Below are positions 45,880 to 53,936 of a DNA stretch of 64,000 bases, in pieces. Under the pieces are notes generated by a model. The model saw only the letters and a program-made list of their open reading frames with translations. It made no database searches and was not told where the DNA came from. A program made the position numbers and the translations under genes. Source of the DNA: Lachnospiraceae bacterium UBA3850 (GTDB lineage Bacteria > Bacillota > Clostridia > Lachnospirales > Lachnospiraceae); assembly GCA_002392655.1 (NCBI GenBank), contig DGHK01000019.1:25556-89555 (forward strand), written 5' to 3'. Numbering within the stretch: position 1 is the stretch's first letter; every line of letters begins with the position of its first letter.

Positions 45880-47406
45880 CTAGGCCTCCTTTCCTGTTCT
45901 TTTATCACATTTCAGATTCATATTCCCGAGTCGATACTTCTCGTAGGTATAGGCAGCCTGAATTATCTTCTTTTCATCAAAGGTCTGACCAAGCAGCTGC
46001 AGTCCTATAGGAAGCCCATCCTTATCCTCACCACAAGGTACTGATATTCCCGGAAGTCCGGCCAGATTTACGGACACCGTGTAGATATCGCCGAGATACA
46101 TTTTGATCGGATCACTCAGTGATTCACCCAGCTTAAGAGCTGTAGTCGGAGCAACCGGTCCAAGTATTACATCATACTTTGAAAATGCATCGTCAAATGC
46201 TTTCTTTATAAGCGCCTTTACACGAAGAGCCTTAACATAGTAAGCATCATAGTAACCTGATGAAAGTACAAATGAACCAAGCATGATTCGACGCTTAACC
46301 TCTGTACCGAAGCCCTCTGAGCGTGTCTTCTTGTACATGTTGTGGAGGTCAGTATACTCTCCTGTTCTATAACCATACTTAACGCCATCAAATCTTTCAA
46401 GGTTTGAAGAAGCCTCAGCGCAGGCTATTACATAATAAGCAGGTATAGCATACTCAACCATTCCAAGGTCGAATTTTTCTACTATGGCCCCTTTAGATTT
46501 TAACACCTCAGCCGCACTGAGTACAGCATTCTTAACATCCTCATCGATTCCCTCAAGGAAATAATCTCTCGGCACACCAATCTTCATACCCTTTACGTCA
46601 TCAACTAGGGCCTCTGTAAATTTATTGTCAAGGATTCTCGGATCCTTCTTGGACGCTTCATCCGCTCCTGCTGAGGTTGAATCCTTCGGATCATGACCGG
46701 ATATGATTTCCAGCATAGTAGCGCAGTCTTCCACATTTTTACCAAGTGGACCTATCTGATCCAGCGATGAACCATAGGCAATAAGTCCGTATCTTGATAC
46801 TCTTCCGTAGGTAGGCTTGATACCTGTAACACCACAGAATGCAGCAGGCTGACGGATAGATCCACCCGTATCTGAACCCAGAGCAACTGCACATTCATCT
46901 GCCGCAACAGCTGCTGCTGAACCTCCTGATGAACCGCCCGGAACCCTCTCAGTATTTCTCGGATTCTTAGTAGGACCGTAGTAGGAAGTCTCGCTTGTAC
47001 TTCCCATGGCAAACTCATCCATATTTGTGTGACCGAGAATAACCGCCCCCGCAGCCATAAGCTTCTCAACCGCAGTCGATGTATAGGTCGGTTTAAACCC
47101 GTCGAGTATATGAGAAGCACAGGTTGTAAGCATTCCCTCTATACACATATTGTCCTTTATCGCAACAGGAACACCCTCAAATGGGCTGAGCTCCTCACCG
47201 GCAGCCTTTTTCTCAGCAATCCTCTTATCTGCTTCTTCCGCAGCCTTAAGTGCACCCTCTGTATCCACCGTTATATATGCATTTATTTCTTTTTCCACAG
47301 CGCCTATATGATCCAGGTAAGCCTTGGTTGCTTCAACCGAAGTCACCTCTCCGGCAGCAATCTTCCTACCCAGCTCCACAGCGCTAAGAGACAAAATGTC
47401 CAGCAT
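45880..47406 (-). CDS. gatA: Asp-tRNA(Asn)/Glu-tRNA(Gln) amidotransferase subunit A
   Basis: A 508-residue amidase that releases ammonia from glutamine for GatB. The amidase signature is visible as VPGGSSGGSAAAVAADECAVALGSDTGGSIRQPAAFCGVTGIKPTYG, with the Ser-Ser-Lys triad parts (GGSSGGS, and K of AIKDNMCIEG). The frame extends 8 codons upstream, but AAGGAG sits 7 bases before the ATG at 47406 (MLDILSLSAVELG). It is 59 bases after the aspS-gatC gene and 2 bases before gatB. Confidence 0.97.
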   Translation of the reverse strand: MLDILSLSAVELGRKIAAGEVTSVEATKAYLDHIGAVEKEINAYITVDTEGALKAAEEADKRIAEKKAAGEELSPFEGVPVAIKDNMCIEGMLTTCASHILDGFKPTYTSTAVEKLMAAGAVILGHTNMDEFAMGSTSETSYYGPTKNPRNTERVPGGSSGGSAAAVAADECAVALGSDTGGSIRQPAAFCGVTGIKPTYGRVSRYGLIAYGSSLDQIGPLGKNVEDCATMLEIISGHDPKDSTSAGADEASKKDPRILDNKFTEALVDDVKGMKIGVPRDYFLEGIDEDVKNAVLSAAEVLKSKGAIVEKFDLGMVEYAIPAYYVIACAEASSNLERFDGVKYGYRTGEYTDLHNMYKKTRSEGFGTEVKRRIMLGSFVLSSGYYDAYYVKALRVKALIKKAFDDAFSKYDVILGPVAPTTALKLGESLSDPIKMYLGDIYTVSVNLAGLPGISVPCGEDKDGLPIGLQLLGQTFDEKKIIQAAYTYEKYRLGNMNLKCDKRTGKEA

Positions 47407-47465
47407 TATTTTTCTCCTTACTAAAGTCAATTGATAGTATTTATAACTTAATTTTTCCGTTTTAA

Positions 47466-49577
47466 CTAAAATGTTTCAGGAACGATATAAGCGTCATCAT
47501 TACTCTGAGGTGCATTCTTCAGCATGTTTGCCCTGTCATCCCCGTTTGTTACAGTATCCTCTCTCATTACATTTGAGATAGGAAATGTATGACTCATCGG
47601 TTCAACCCCTGAAGTATCAAGCTCATTTAGCTTGCCGACATAATCGAGCATCTCGGTAAGGTCCTTCTTGGACTTTTCCTTTTCCTCAGGAGAAAGCTCC
47701 AGTTTTCCGAGAATACCGACATATTCGATAACCTCATCAGTAATTTTCACTGCGCCCGGTGCACCTGATCCGTCTTCACCATCTTCAGCTTCCCCTGATT
47801 TTTTCGTTATCTTCATTCCATAAGCTTCAGCTATATCATCCGGTGTCAGATGAACATCCCTAAGTTGCTGCTCAGTCACATCACCCGGTGCACCGCACAT
47901 AAGATCCTGACCATTTCCGTTCATAGGGAACGCGATAACCTCACGGATATTCTCCTCATTTCTGAGAAGCATTATCATACGGTCAACTCCCGGAGCCATA
48001 CCTGCATGTGGTGGTGCTCCGTACTGGAACGCTGTATAAAGAGCTCCGAACTTTTTCTCAAGTACATCCTTTGAATAACCTGCGATTTCAAAAGCCTTTT
48101 CCATTATCTGCATATCATGGTTTCTGACTGCTCCGGATGAAAGTTCAACACCATTACAAACGATATCATACTGATATGCAAGTATATCCAGGGGATCCAT
48201 AGTCTCGAGAGCTTCAAGCCCGCCCTGTGGCATCGAGAAAGGATTATGTGTAAATCCTATCTTCTCAGTCTCCGGATCAAGCTCATACATAGGGAAATCA
48301 TTTATATAACAAAATCTAAATGCATTCTTTTCAATAAGATCAAGTCTCTCGCCAAGCTCAGTTCTTATCTGACCTGCATAGAGACTCGCCTGCATCTCCT
48401 TGTCTGCAATAAAGAAGATCGTATCTCCTATAGAAAGTTCAGCCTTTTCCTTCAGTTCATCCTTCATATCCTCAGGTATGAACTTATCGATAGGTCCCTT
48501 GTAGCTACCATCATCCAGAACCTCGAGATATCCAAGGCCTCCCATTCCGATGCCCTGTGCATATTTGAGAAGCTTCTCATGCTGACCCTTTGTAAGTCTC
48601 TCATGGATAACGATACCCCTGACTGTCAGACCATGGAACGGCTTAAATGTACATCTCTGGAAAAACTCGGAGAGATCTATGATAATAAGCGGATTACGAA
48701 GATCCGGCTTATCAGAACCATACTTCAGCATAGCTTCCCTGTAGCTTATGATAGGATATGGTGCTTTTGTCACTTCATATCCTTCCGGTGCAAACTTCTC
48801 AAAAACATCAGTCAGAACCTCTTCACCAACTCTGAAAACATCCTCCTGTGTGGCAAAGCTCATCTCAAAGTCCAGCTGATAAAACTCGCCCGGTGATCTG
48901 TCTGCTCTCGCATCCTCATCTCTGAAGCAAGGAGCTATCTGGAAATACTTATCAAAGCCAGATACCATAAGCAGCTGCTTATACTGCTGAGGTGCCTGTG
49001 GAAGGGCATAGAACTTACCCTTGAAACGACGTGATGGAACGATATAATCACGTGCCCCCTCAGGTGATGAAGCACAGAGGATAGGTGTCTGTATCTCAAC
49101 GAAGCCCATATCCTCCATCTTATGTCTGAGGTAGCTTATAACCTTAGAACGGAAAAGAATATTTTCCTTCACCTTGGTATTTCTCAGATCCAGATATCTG
49201 TACTTAAGTCTTACATCCTCTCTTACTTCCTTTGAGGTCATTATCTCAAAAGGAACCTGTGAATAAACCTTTCCCAGTATATCTACTGAATGTGCCTCGA
49301 GTTCGATAGTTCCAGTCGGAATCTTCGGATTGTAGGTTTCCTCATCACGATGCTCAACCTTACCCTCTACCGATATGGCCTGTTCCTTTGTGATTCCATC
49401 CAGGAGTGTAGTGTCACGCATAACAACCTGCATAACTCCATACATATCCCTCAAATCCACGAAGGAAACTCCTCCATGATCACGAATGTTCTCAACCCAT
49501 CCGGCCAGACGCACTTCTTTACCTACATCCGCCTCACTCATCAGATTGATTGTTTTGTCTCTGTAAATGTTTTTCAT
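47466..49577 (-). CDS. aspS: Aspartate--tRNA ligase fused to amidotransferase subunit GatC
   Basis: A 703-residue fusion. Residues 1 to about 590 are bacterial AspRS: the anticodon-binding OB fold (VRLAGWVENIRDHGGVSFVDLRDMYG), the bacterial insertion, and class II motifs (FRDEDARADRSPGEFYQLDFEMSF, GAPPHAGMAPGVDRMIMLL). After a 16-residue acidic/Gly linker (KKSGEAEDGEDGSGAP) about 96 residues match GatC: EYVGILGKLELSPEEKEKSKKDLTEMLDYVGKLNELDTSGVEPMSHTFPISNVMREDTVTNGDDRANMLKNAPQ. No separate gatC is present before gatA. The fusion should hand Asp-tRNA(Asn) directly to GatAB. The ATG at 49577 follows GAGGAG; upstream codons run into the T-box terminator. Confidence 0.95.
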   Translation of the reverse strand: MKNIYRDKTINLMSEADVGKEVRLAGWVENIRDHGGVSFVDLRDMYGVMQVVMRDTTLLDGITKEQAISVEGKVEHRDEETYNPKIPTGTIELEAHSVDILGKVYSQVPFEIMTSKEVREDVRLKYRYLDLRNTKVKENILFRSKVISYLRHKMEDMGFVEIQTPILCASSPEGARDYIVPSRRFKGKFYALPQAPQQYKQLLMVSGFDKYFQIAPCFRDEDARADRSPGEFYQLDFEMSFATQEDVFRVGEEVLTDVFEKFAPEGYEVTKAPYPIISYREAMLKYGSDKPDLRNPLIIIDLSEFFQRCTFKPFHGLTVRGIVIHERLTKGQHEKLLKYAQGIGMGGLGYLEVLDDGSYKGPIDKFIPEDMKDELKEKAELSIGDTIFFIADKEMQASLYAGQIRTELGERLDLIEKNAFRFCYINDFPMYELDPETEKIGFTHNPFSMPQGGLEALETMDPLDILAYQYDIVCNGVELSSGAVRNHDMQIMEKAFEIAGYSKDVLEKKFGALYTAFQYGAPPHAGMAPGVDRMIMLLRNEENIREVIAFPMNGNGQDLMCGAPGDVTEQQLRDVHLTPDDIAEAYGMKITKKSGEAEDGEDGSGAPGAVKITDEVIEYVGILGKLELSPEEKEKSKKDLTEMLDYVGKLNELDTSGVEPMSHTFPISNVMREDTVTNGDDRANMLKNAPQSNDDAYIVPETF

Positions 49578-49612
49578 TTTCAGAATTCTCCTCTTAATTA
49601 TAGATGACAAAA

Positions 49613-49643
49613 GCCCCGAGGCGTAATAATTACACCTCGGGGC
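49613..49643 (-). terminator. T-box terminator hairpin
   Basis: On the minus strand GCCCCGAGG pairs perfectly with CCTCGGGGC around a 13-base loop and is followed by TTTTG. It is the switch hairpin of the T-box leader; the antiterminator uses the upstream T-box sequence instead. Confidence 0.95.
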
Positions 49644-49896
49644 GATTAGTTCATTTCTAACCGCGGTACCACCCGCATTCCCACATAGAGACTAACTCTT
49701 TTTGTGGCTCATATGCACTTAACGCGTTGCATACGGAAATATGATAAGAGTGTTCTCCGGCTGATACCGGGATATATCCCTTCTGACCCGCGAAAAGCTC
49801 TCAGTCTGTGGCCATCGCTCCCTGTGATAATCAGTTTCATCCAATCGACTTAGTGTCAACCTTCGTCTCTATCATAGCATTTCATATTAAACTTAC
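49613..49896 (-). promoter_or_regulatory. T-box riboswitch leader of the aspS-gatC operon
   Basis: A tRNA-sensing leader RNA of about 285 nucleotides. The T-box sequence GCGGGTGGTACCGCGG lies at 49676-49661 (minus strand). A long Stem I closes with TATGATA near its 5' base and TATCATA at its 3' base. Just 5' of the closing strand the triplet AAC at 49754-49752, within GAGAACACTC, sits where the specifier is expected, pointing to tRNA-Asn rather than Asp. The bulge TGGT would meet the acceptor end of tRNA. Uncharged tRNA should allow read-through of the terminator. Confidence 0.92.
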
Positions 49897-49902
49897 TCGT
49901 GC

Positions 49903-49931
49903 ATTATATGATACATAAAACAAATAATCAA
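49903..49931 (-). promoter_or_regulatory. Promoter of the T-box leader and aspS-gatC operon
   Basis: On the minus strand TTGATT (49931-49926), a 17-base spacer and a perfect TATAAT (49908-49903). It begins just after the stop of the autolysin gene. Confidence 0.85.
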
Positions 49932-49936
49932 GCTAA

Positions 49937-52903
49937 TTATTTAAATGAAGTCATAACCTTCAGAAGGGATGCTCCGTAACCCTTTGCAGTTGCCCACCCC
50001 TTCTTGGATGGGTTTTCCTGAATTCCGAGGTACTCAACATAAGGAGCACATCCTCTTTCAACATATTTGAATCTTGTATCTACGCATTCTTTCTTCAGCG
50101 AATCACTACAAGCATAGGCCTTGAGGTGCTGAACCTGCGCTCTTATTCCCGTTCTTACATCCTTGAAGGATTCTCCTGGATCATCCTGAGATGTTGATCC
50201 AAGCCCGCAGAAATTATACTGCTCTGGCTTAACGTTGCCTCCGAAACGAAGCCATCCCGTCTCAACCATTATCTGAGAATAAACAACCTCGGCTTTAACA
50301 CCCTCAGCATTTGCTTCCTCAACTATGATCTTGCAGAATGTATCTATGTCAGCCGCTCCGCCTGCGCCTAAAATATCCTTTGGATATTCCATCTTCTCAC
50401 TCTTGAACCTGGCCGCAAGCTGTGCTGCTGTAAACGAAGAGCTTCCCATGATAGGATGAAGCTTCTCAGCATCCTTCTTATCAAGTGTATATGTGTAAAG
50501 GCCGTTATCATCAAAGAAGTATGTCTTGTCACCTATAGTGATACTTGTTGTGACCATCTTGCAGTCTTTATCAAAATAGTACCAGTTCTTTCCGTCCTGG
50601 AGCCAGTTGTTCCAAACAAGTGCTCCGTTTTCATCAGCATAGTACCAGTCATTATCCTTCTTGAACCAACCAGTTTTCATCTCTCCGGTTTCAGCCATAT
50701 AGTACATCGTTCCGCCGATGTTATTCTTTCCAGTAACCATCTTGCAGCTTCCGTTGAAATAGTACCAGTCTCCCTTATCAGACTTAACCCAGGAGAACAT
50801 ATACACTGCGCCGTCCTTATCCGTCAGATACCATACTCCATCAACATACAGCCATCCGGTCTGCATCTCTCCACTTGAAGACATATAATAATATGTACTG
50901 CCGAGTTTAACCCAACCGGTAAGCATCTTACAGTCACCATCAAAATAGTACCAGTAGCCCTTTGAGCTCTGCATCCATGTATCCTTTTTAACAGCTCCTG
51001 ACTTATCTGCATAACTCCAGCTGTTTCCATCCTGTATCCATCCGGTCTGCATCACTCCGTCAGAACCCATATAATAGTTTACTCCGCCTGACTTAACCCA
51101 TCCGGTCGCCATCTTGGACTTTCCATCAAAGTAGTACCACTCTCCCTTTGAGCCCTGTAGCCACTTTTCCTTATATGCAGCGCCTGATGAATCTGTATAA
51201 TACCAGTCATTCTTTACCTGCTGCCAGCCGGTAAGCATGATTCCGTCACCATTAAATACATATGTAGTACCATAAACGTCTGTAACACCGGTAGCCATCT
51301 TGCCATCAGGCATCAAAAATGACCATCTGCCGCTCTTGTCCTTTAACCAGGTAGAAACTATCATCTCACCGCTGTCATTGAAGCAGTACCAGTCTCCCTT
51401 TATAAGCTGCCAGCCGGTAACTATACTACCGTTACTCTTCGCATAATAATACTTTCCTGAAACCTCAAAGAAGCCTGTACATACATTTCCATCCTTGAAG
51501 TATACCCACTCACTTCCGTTCTTTCTCCATCCTGTAGGATTGGAATTACCGGCTACTCTGTTCTGCTCGAGAAGTCCGAGATTTGCAGCTATAGCCTGTG
51601 CATCTGCAATTCCGAGTTCTTTTATCTTCGCATTAGAATAGAAGAAGGTCAGTGCATCACTTGAATTATTTATATATCCATGCTCAACTATAAGTCCCGG
51701 TATTCCATACTCCTTATTATGCTTGATTACAGCATAGTAATCTGATGTTGTACCGTCCGGATAAGTACTTCCGTTTTCCGAACCTCTTGTATATGTAGCT
51801 CCATTGGTAAGACCAAGTGCTGTAAGCTTACTTCCTATTGTTTCACCAACCGTTTTTCCAACATTGTAAACCTGAGCGTTATAACTCGAATTCGGGATAT
51901 AAACCTCCGCTCCCTTTCTGGAGTTCGGAGAAACAGAAGCATTACAATGAAGACTAACAAACAGATCAGCACCCACATCATGAGCATAATCGCACCTCCA
52001 CTGAAGATCCTGTCCGACAGAACCGTGAAGTGGCTCTGATGTACTTGAACGCGTCATATAAACAGTAACATTGCTATATTTTTTCAGTTCTTCATAGCAT
52101 GCATTTGCTATCGTCTGATTTATATCTCTTTCACAGTAAAGAACACCATTCCATGTGTAGCAGGCACCCGTATCTGATCCACCATGACCGGGATCAAGTA
52201 CTACAACTACGTTCTCCGGAGCAACAGAAAACACTTTGCTGTCAGAAGAATTATTGGCTTTCCCCAGACCAGCACCGATGACCTTGGCATTGGTAAAACT
52301 GTCTGAATAATCTGTTATATACTTATCAACCTCAGGGTCTGTCTCCGGCTCATCGCTAAGCCATCCTGTAGGTTCCTCATCTATATCAGTATTAACACCG
52401 AACATAGGAGTTACGTCTTCATCAGACATAACCTTCTCGTAACTTACTCCACCTGCCTCATAAAGAACCTTCTCTATGATATACTTTCCACTAAAGGACT
52501 CATCGGCAAAGGATATATAGAACAGAATAGATGTTCCGACTATATTTGATGCTTCAAATGTATACTCAGTTCCTGTAGTTTTGTTAAGAAGAACTATACT
52601 AGCGTTGTCAAATGACGTACCCTCTTCTCCCATATCAACTACTATATATTTATTCTCAAAAGGAGTATTGAATCTCGCCTCTTCAACTACCGCAAAATTT
52701 AAGCCAAGTTCAGAATTAACAGGCAGGCTTTCATCAACCGAAGCTTCTTCATCAGCTGATAGCAATGCATCAGTTGAGGTTGCAAAGCCCTCGTCTCCTT
52801 CCATAGCATATACACCACCCTGCACAGCAGAAACACCTGATAGTGTCATAGCTATACACAGGATAAATGCCAGAATTCTTTTTCTTGTCGAAGATAAAAA
52901 CAT
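49937..52903 (-). CDS. Secreted bifunctional autolysin: N-acetylmuramoyl-L-alanine amidase and glucosaminidase
   Basis: A 988-residue exported cell wall hydrolase. Residues 1-34 are a signal peptide (LAFILCIAMTLSGVSA). After a non-catalytic region with an acidic stretch, an Amidase_3 domain spans about 232-445, with VVLDPGHGGSDTG (H240), CERDINQTIA, SLHCNAS and IVEHGYINN as zinc and catalytic residues. Residues about 455-815 hold roughly 15-17 Trp/Tyr/Gly cell wall-binding repeats of about 20 residues (GWVKSGGVNYYMGSDGVMQTG). The last 150 residues form a glucosaminidase domain (VYSQIMVETGWLRFGG and NFCGLGSTSQDDPG). It has its own promoter inside a palindrome. Confidence 0.93.
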   Translation of the reverse strand: MFLSSTRKRILAFILCIAMTLSGVSAVQGGVYAMEGDEGFATSTDALLSADEEASVDESLPVNSELGLNFAVVEEARFNTPFENKYIVVDMGEEGTSFDNASIVLLNKTTGTEYTFEASNIVGTSILFYISFADESFSGKYIIEKVLYEAGGVSYEKVMSDEDVTPMFGVNTDIDEEPTGWLSDEPETDPEVDKYITDYSDSFTNAKVIGAGLGKANNSSDSKVFSVAPENVVVVLDPGHGGSDTGACYTWNGVLYCERDINQTIANACYEELKKYSNVTVYMTRSSTSEPLHGSVGQDLQWRCDYAHDVGADLFVSLHCNASVSPNSRKGAEVYIPNSSYNAQVYNVGKTVGETIGSKLTALGLTNGATYTRGSENGSTYPDGTTSDYYAVIKHNKEYGIPGLIVEHGYINNSSDALTFFYSNAKIKELGIADAQAIAANLGLLEQNRVAGNSNPTGWRKNGSEWVYFKDGNVCTGFFEVSGKYYYAKSNGSIVTGWQLIKGDWYCFNDSGEMIVSTWLKDKSGRWSFLMPDGKMATGVTDVYGTTYVFNGDGIMLTGWQQVKNDWYYTDSSGAAYKEKWLQGSKGEWYYFDGKSKMATGWVKSGGVNYYMGSDGVMQTGWIQDGNSWSYADKSGAVKKDTWMQSSKGYWYYFDGDCKMLTGWVKLGSTYYYMSSSGEMQTGWLYVDGVWYLTDKDGAVYMFSWVKSDKGDWYYFNGSCKMVTGKNNIGGTMYYMAETGEMKTGWFKKDNDWYYADENGALVWNNWLQDGKNWYYFDKDCKMVTTSITIGDKTYFFDDNGLYTYTLDKKDAEKLHPIMGSSSFTAAQLAARFKSEKMEYPKDILGAGGAADIDTFCKIIVEEANAEGVKAEVVYSQIMVETGWLRFGGNVKPEQYNFCGLGSTSQDDPGESFKDVRTGIRAQVQHLKAYACSDSLKKECVDTRFKYVERGCAPYVEYLGIQENPSKKGWATAKGYGASLLKVMTSFK

Positions 52904-52971
52904 AAAATCGTTTCCTTCCTTTTTTATAAAATTAGTTCCACTGACCCATATTAAATCAATTATGGTAAATA

Positions 52972-53000
52972 ATTATAACGGGTTGACAAAATTATGTCAA
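52972..53000 (-). promoter_or_regulatory. Consensus sigma-A promoter of the autolysin gene
   Basis: On the minus strand a perfect TTGACA (53000-52995), a 17-base spacer, and a perfect TATAAT (52977-52972), about 70 bases before the start codon. The whole -35 and spacer lie inside a palindrome, described separately. Confidence 0.8.
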
Positions 53001-53008
53001 CCCGTTAT
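52975..53008. promoter_or_regulatory. Perfect 34-bp palindrome overlapping the autolysin promoter (operator or terminator)
   Basis: ATAACGGGTTGACA at 52975-52988 is the exact reverse complement of 52995-53008, around a 6-base centre. It contains -35 elements for both strands (TTGACA in each arm). It lies 44 bases after the rfbA stop, so as RNA it is also a possible rfbA terminator, although the tail (TTATAATTATTT) has only a weak U run. Confidence 0.75.
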
Positions 53009-53051
53009 GTTACATAAGTGTTAAATATCCTTTAAAGTTTTGTTAACTTTT

Positions 53052-53921
53052 TTATAATCCGTTCGCGATATCAACCAGATACTGTCCGTAATGAGTCTTC
53101 ATCAACGGCTCAGCAAGTTTAAGCAGCTGATCTCTGTTTATAAATCCTCTTCTGTATGCTATCTCCTCGATACATGATATATACATCCCCTGTCTCTTCT
53201 GGAATGCAGCCACAAAATCAGCAGCATCAAGTAGCATATCATGATTACCGGTATCCAGCCATGCAAAGCCTCGTCCCAGAGTTTCAACCATCAGAGTTCC
53301 ACGCCTCAGGTACTCGTTATTTATTGATGTAATCTCTATCTCGCCTCTCGCAGAAGGTTTTACATTCTTTGCGATTTCAACAACATCATTGTCATAGAAG
53401 TAGAGACCGGGAACAGCATAGTTTGACTTTGGCTTCTCAGGCTTCTCCTCTATGGAAAGCGCTTTTCCATCCTCGTCAAACTCCACAACTCCGTACTCCC
53501 TTGGATCCTTTACATAATATCCGAAGATTGTAGCTCCCTTTTCTCTTTCAGCAGCAGCCTTAAGAACCTTCGAAAAGCTCTGTCCGTAGAATATATTATC
53601 GCCAAGCACAAGTGCTACATGGTCGTCTCCTATAAAATCAGCACCGATGATAAATGCATCAGCAAGTCCTCTAGGCTGTTCCTGAACTGCATAGCTGAAA
53701 TTCATTCCAAGCTGTTCTCCACTTCCAAATAACTCCTTAAAAGCCGGCAGATCTCTCGGAGTCGAAATGATAAGTACATCTCTGATTCCCGCAAGCATAA
53801 GAGTTGAAAGTGGATAATAGATCATCGGCTTATCATATATAGGCATAATCTGTTTTGAAACCGCCTTAGTAAGCGGATAAAGTCTGGTACCCGAACCCCC
53901 TGCAAGTATAATTCCCTTCAT
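53052..53921 (-). CDS. rfbA: Glucose-1-phosphate thymidylyltransferase
   Basis: A 289-residue nucleotidyltransferase that makes dTDP-glucose from dTTP and glucose-1-phosphate, the substrate of RfbB. The start [46 protein letters not shown] is diagnostic, as are [33 protein letters not shown] and [20 protein letters not shown]. The large glycosyltransferase gene lies 15 bases upstream on the same strand and may use sugars from this route. Glucose-1-phosphate would come from PgcA. Confidence 0.97.
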   Translation of the reverse strand: MKGIILAGGSGTRLYPLTKAVSKQIMPIYDKPMIYYPLSTLMLAGIRDVLIISTPRDLPAFKELFGSGEQLGMNFSYAVQEQPRGLADAFIIGADFIGDDHVALVLGDNIFYGQSFSKVLKAAAEREKGATIFGYYVKDPREYGVVEFDEDGKALSIEEKPEKPKSNYAVPGLYFYDNDVVEIAKNVKPSARGEIEITSINNEYLRRGTLMVETLGRGFAWLDTGNHDMLLDAADFVAAFQKRQGMYISCIEEIAYRRGFINRDQLLKLAEPLMKTHYGQYLVDIANGL

Positions 53922-53936
53922 AAGTAACTCCTTTCC

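Noticed and set aside
48246..48896. A 216-codon plus-strand open frame within aspS
   Set aside because: Antisense shadow of AspRS; composition and lack of start signals fit reverse reading.
53006..53011. A functional plus-strand promoter (TTGACA-17-TATGTT) from the autolysin palindrome
   Set aside because: No plus-strand gene lies downstream, since it would read antisense into rfbA; kept only as part of the palindrome observation.
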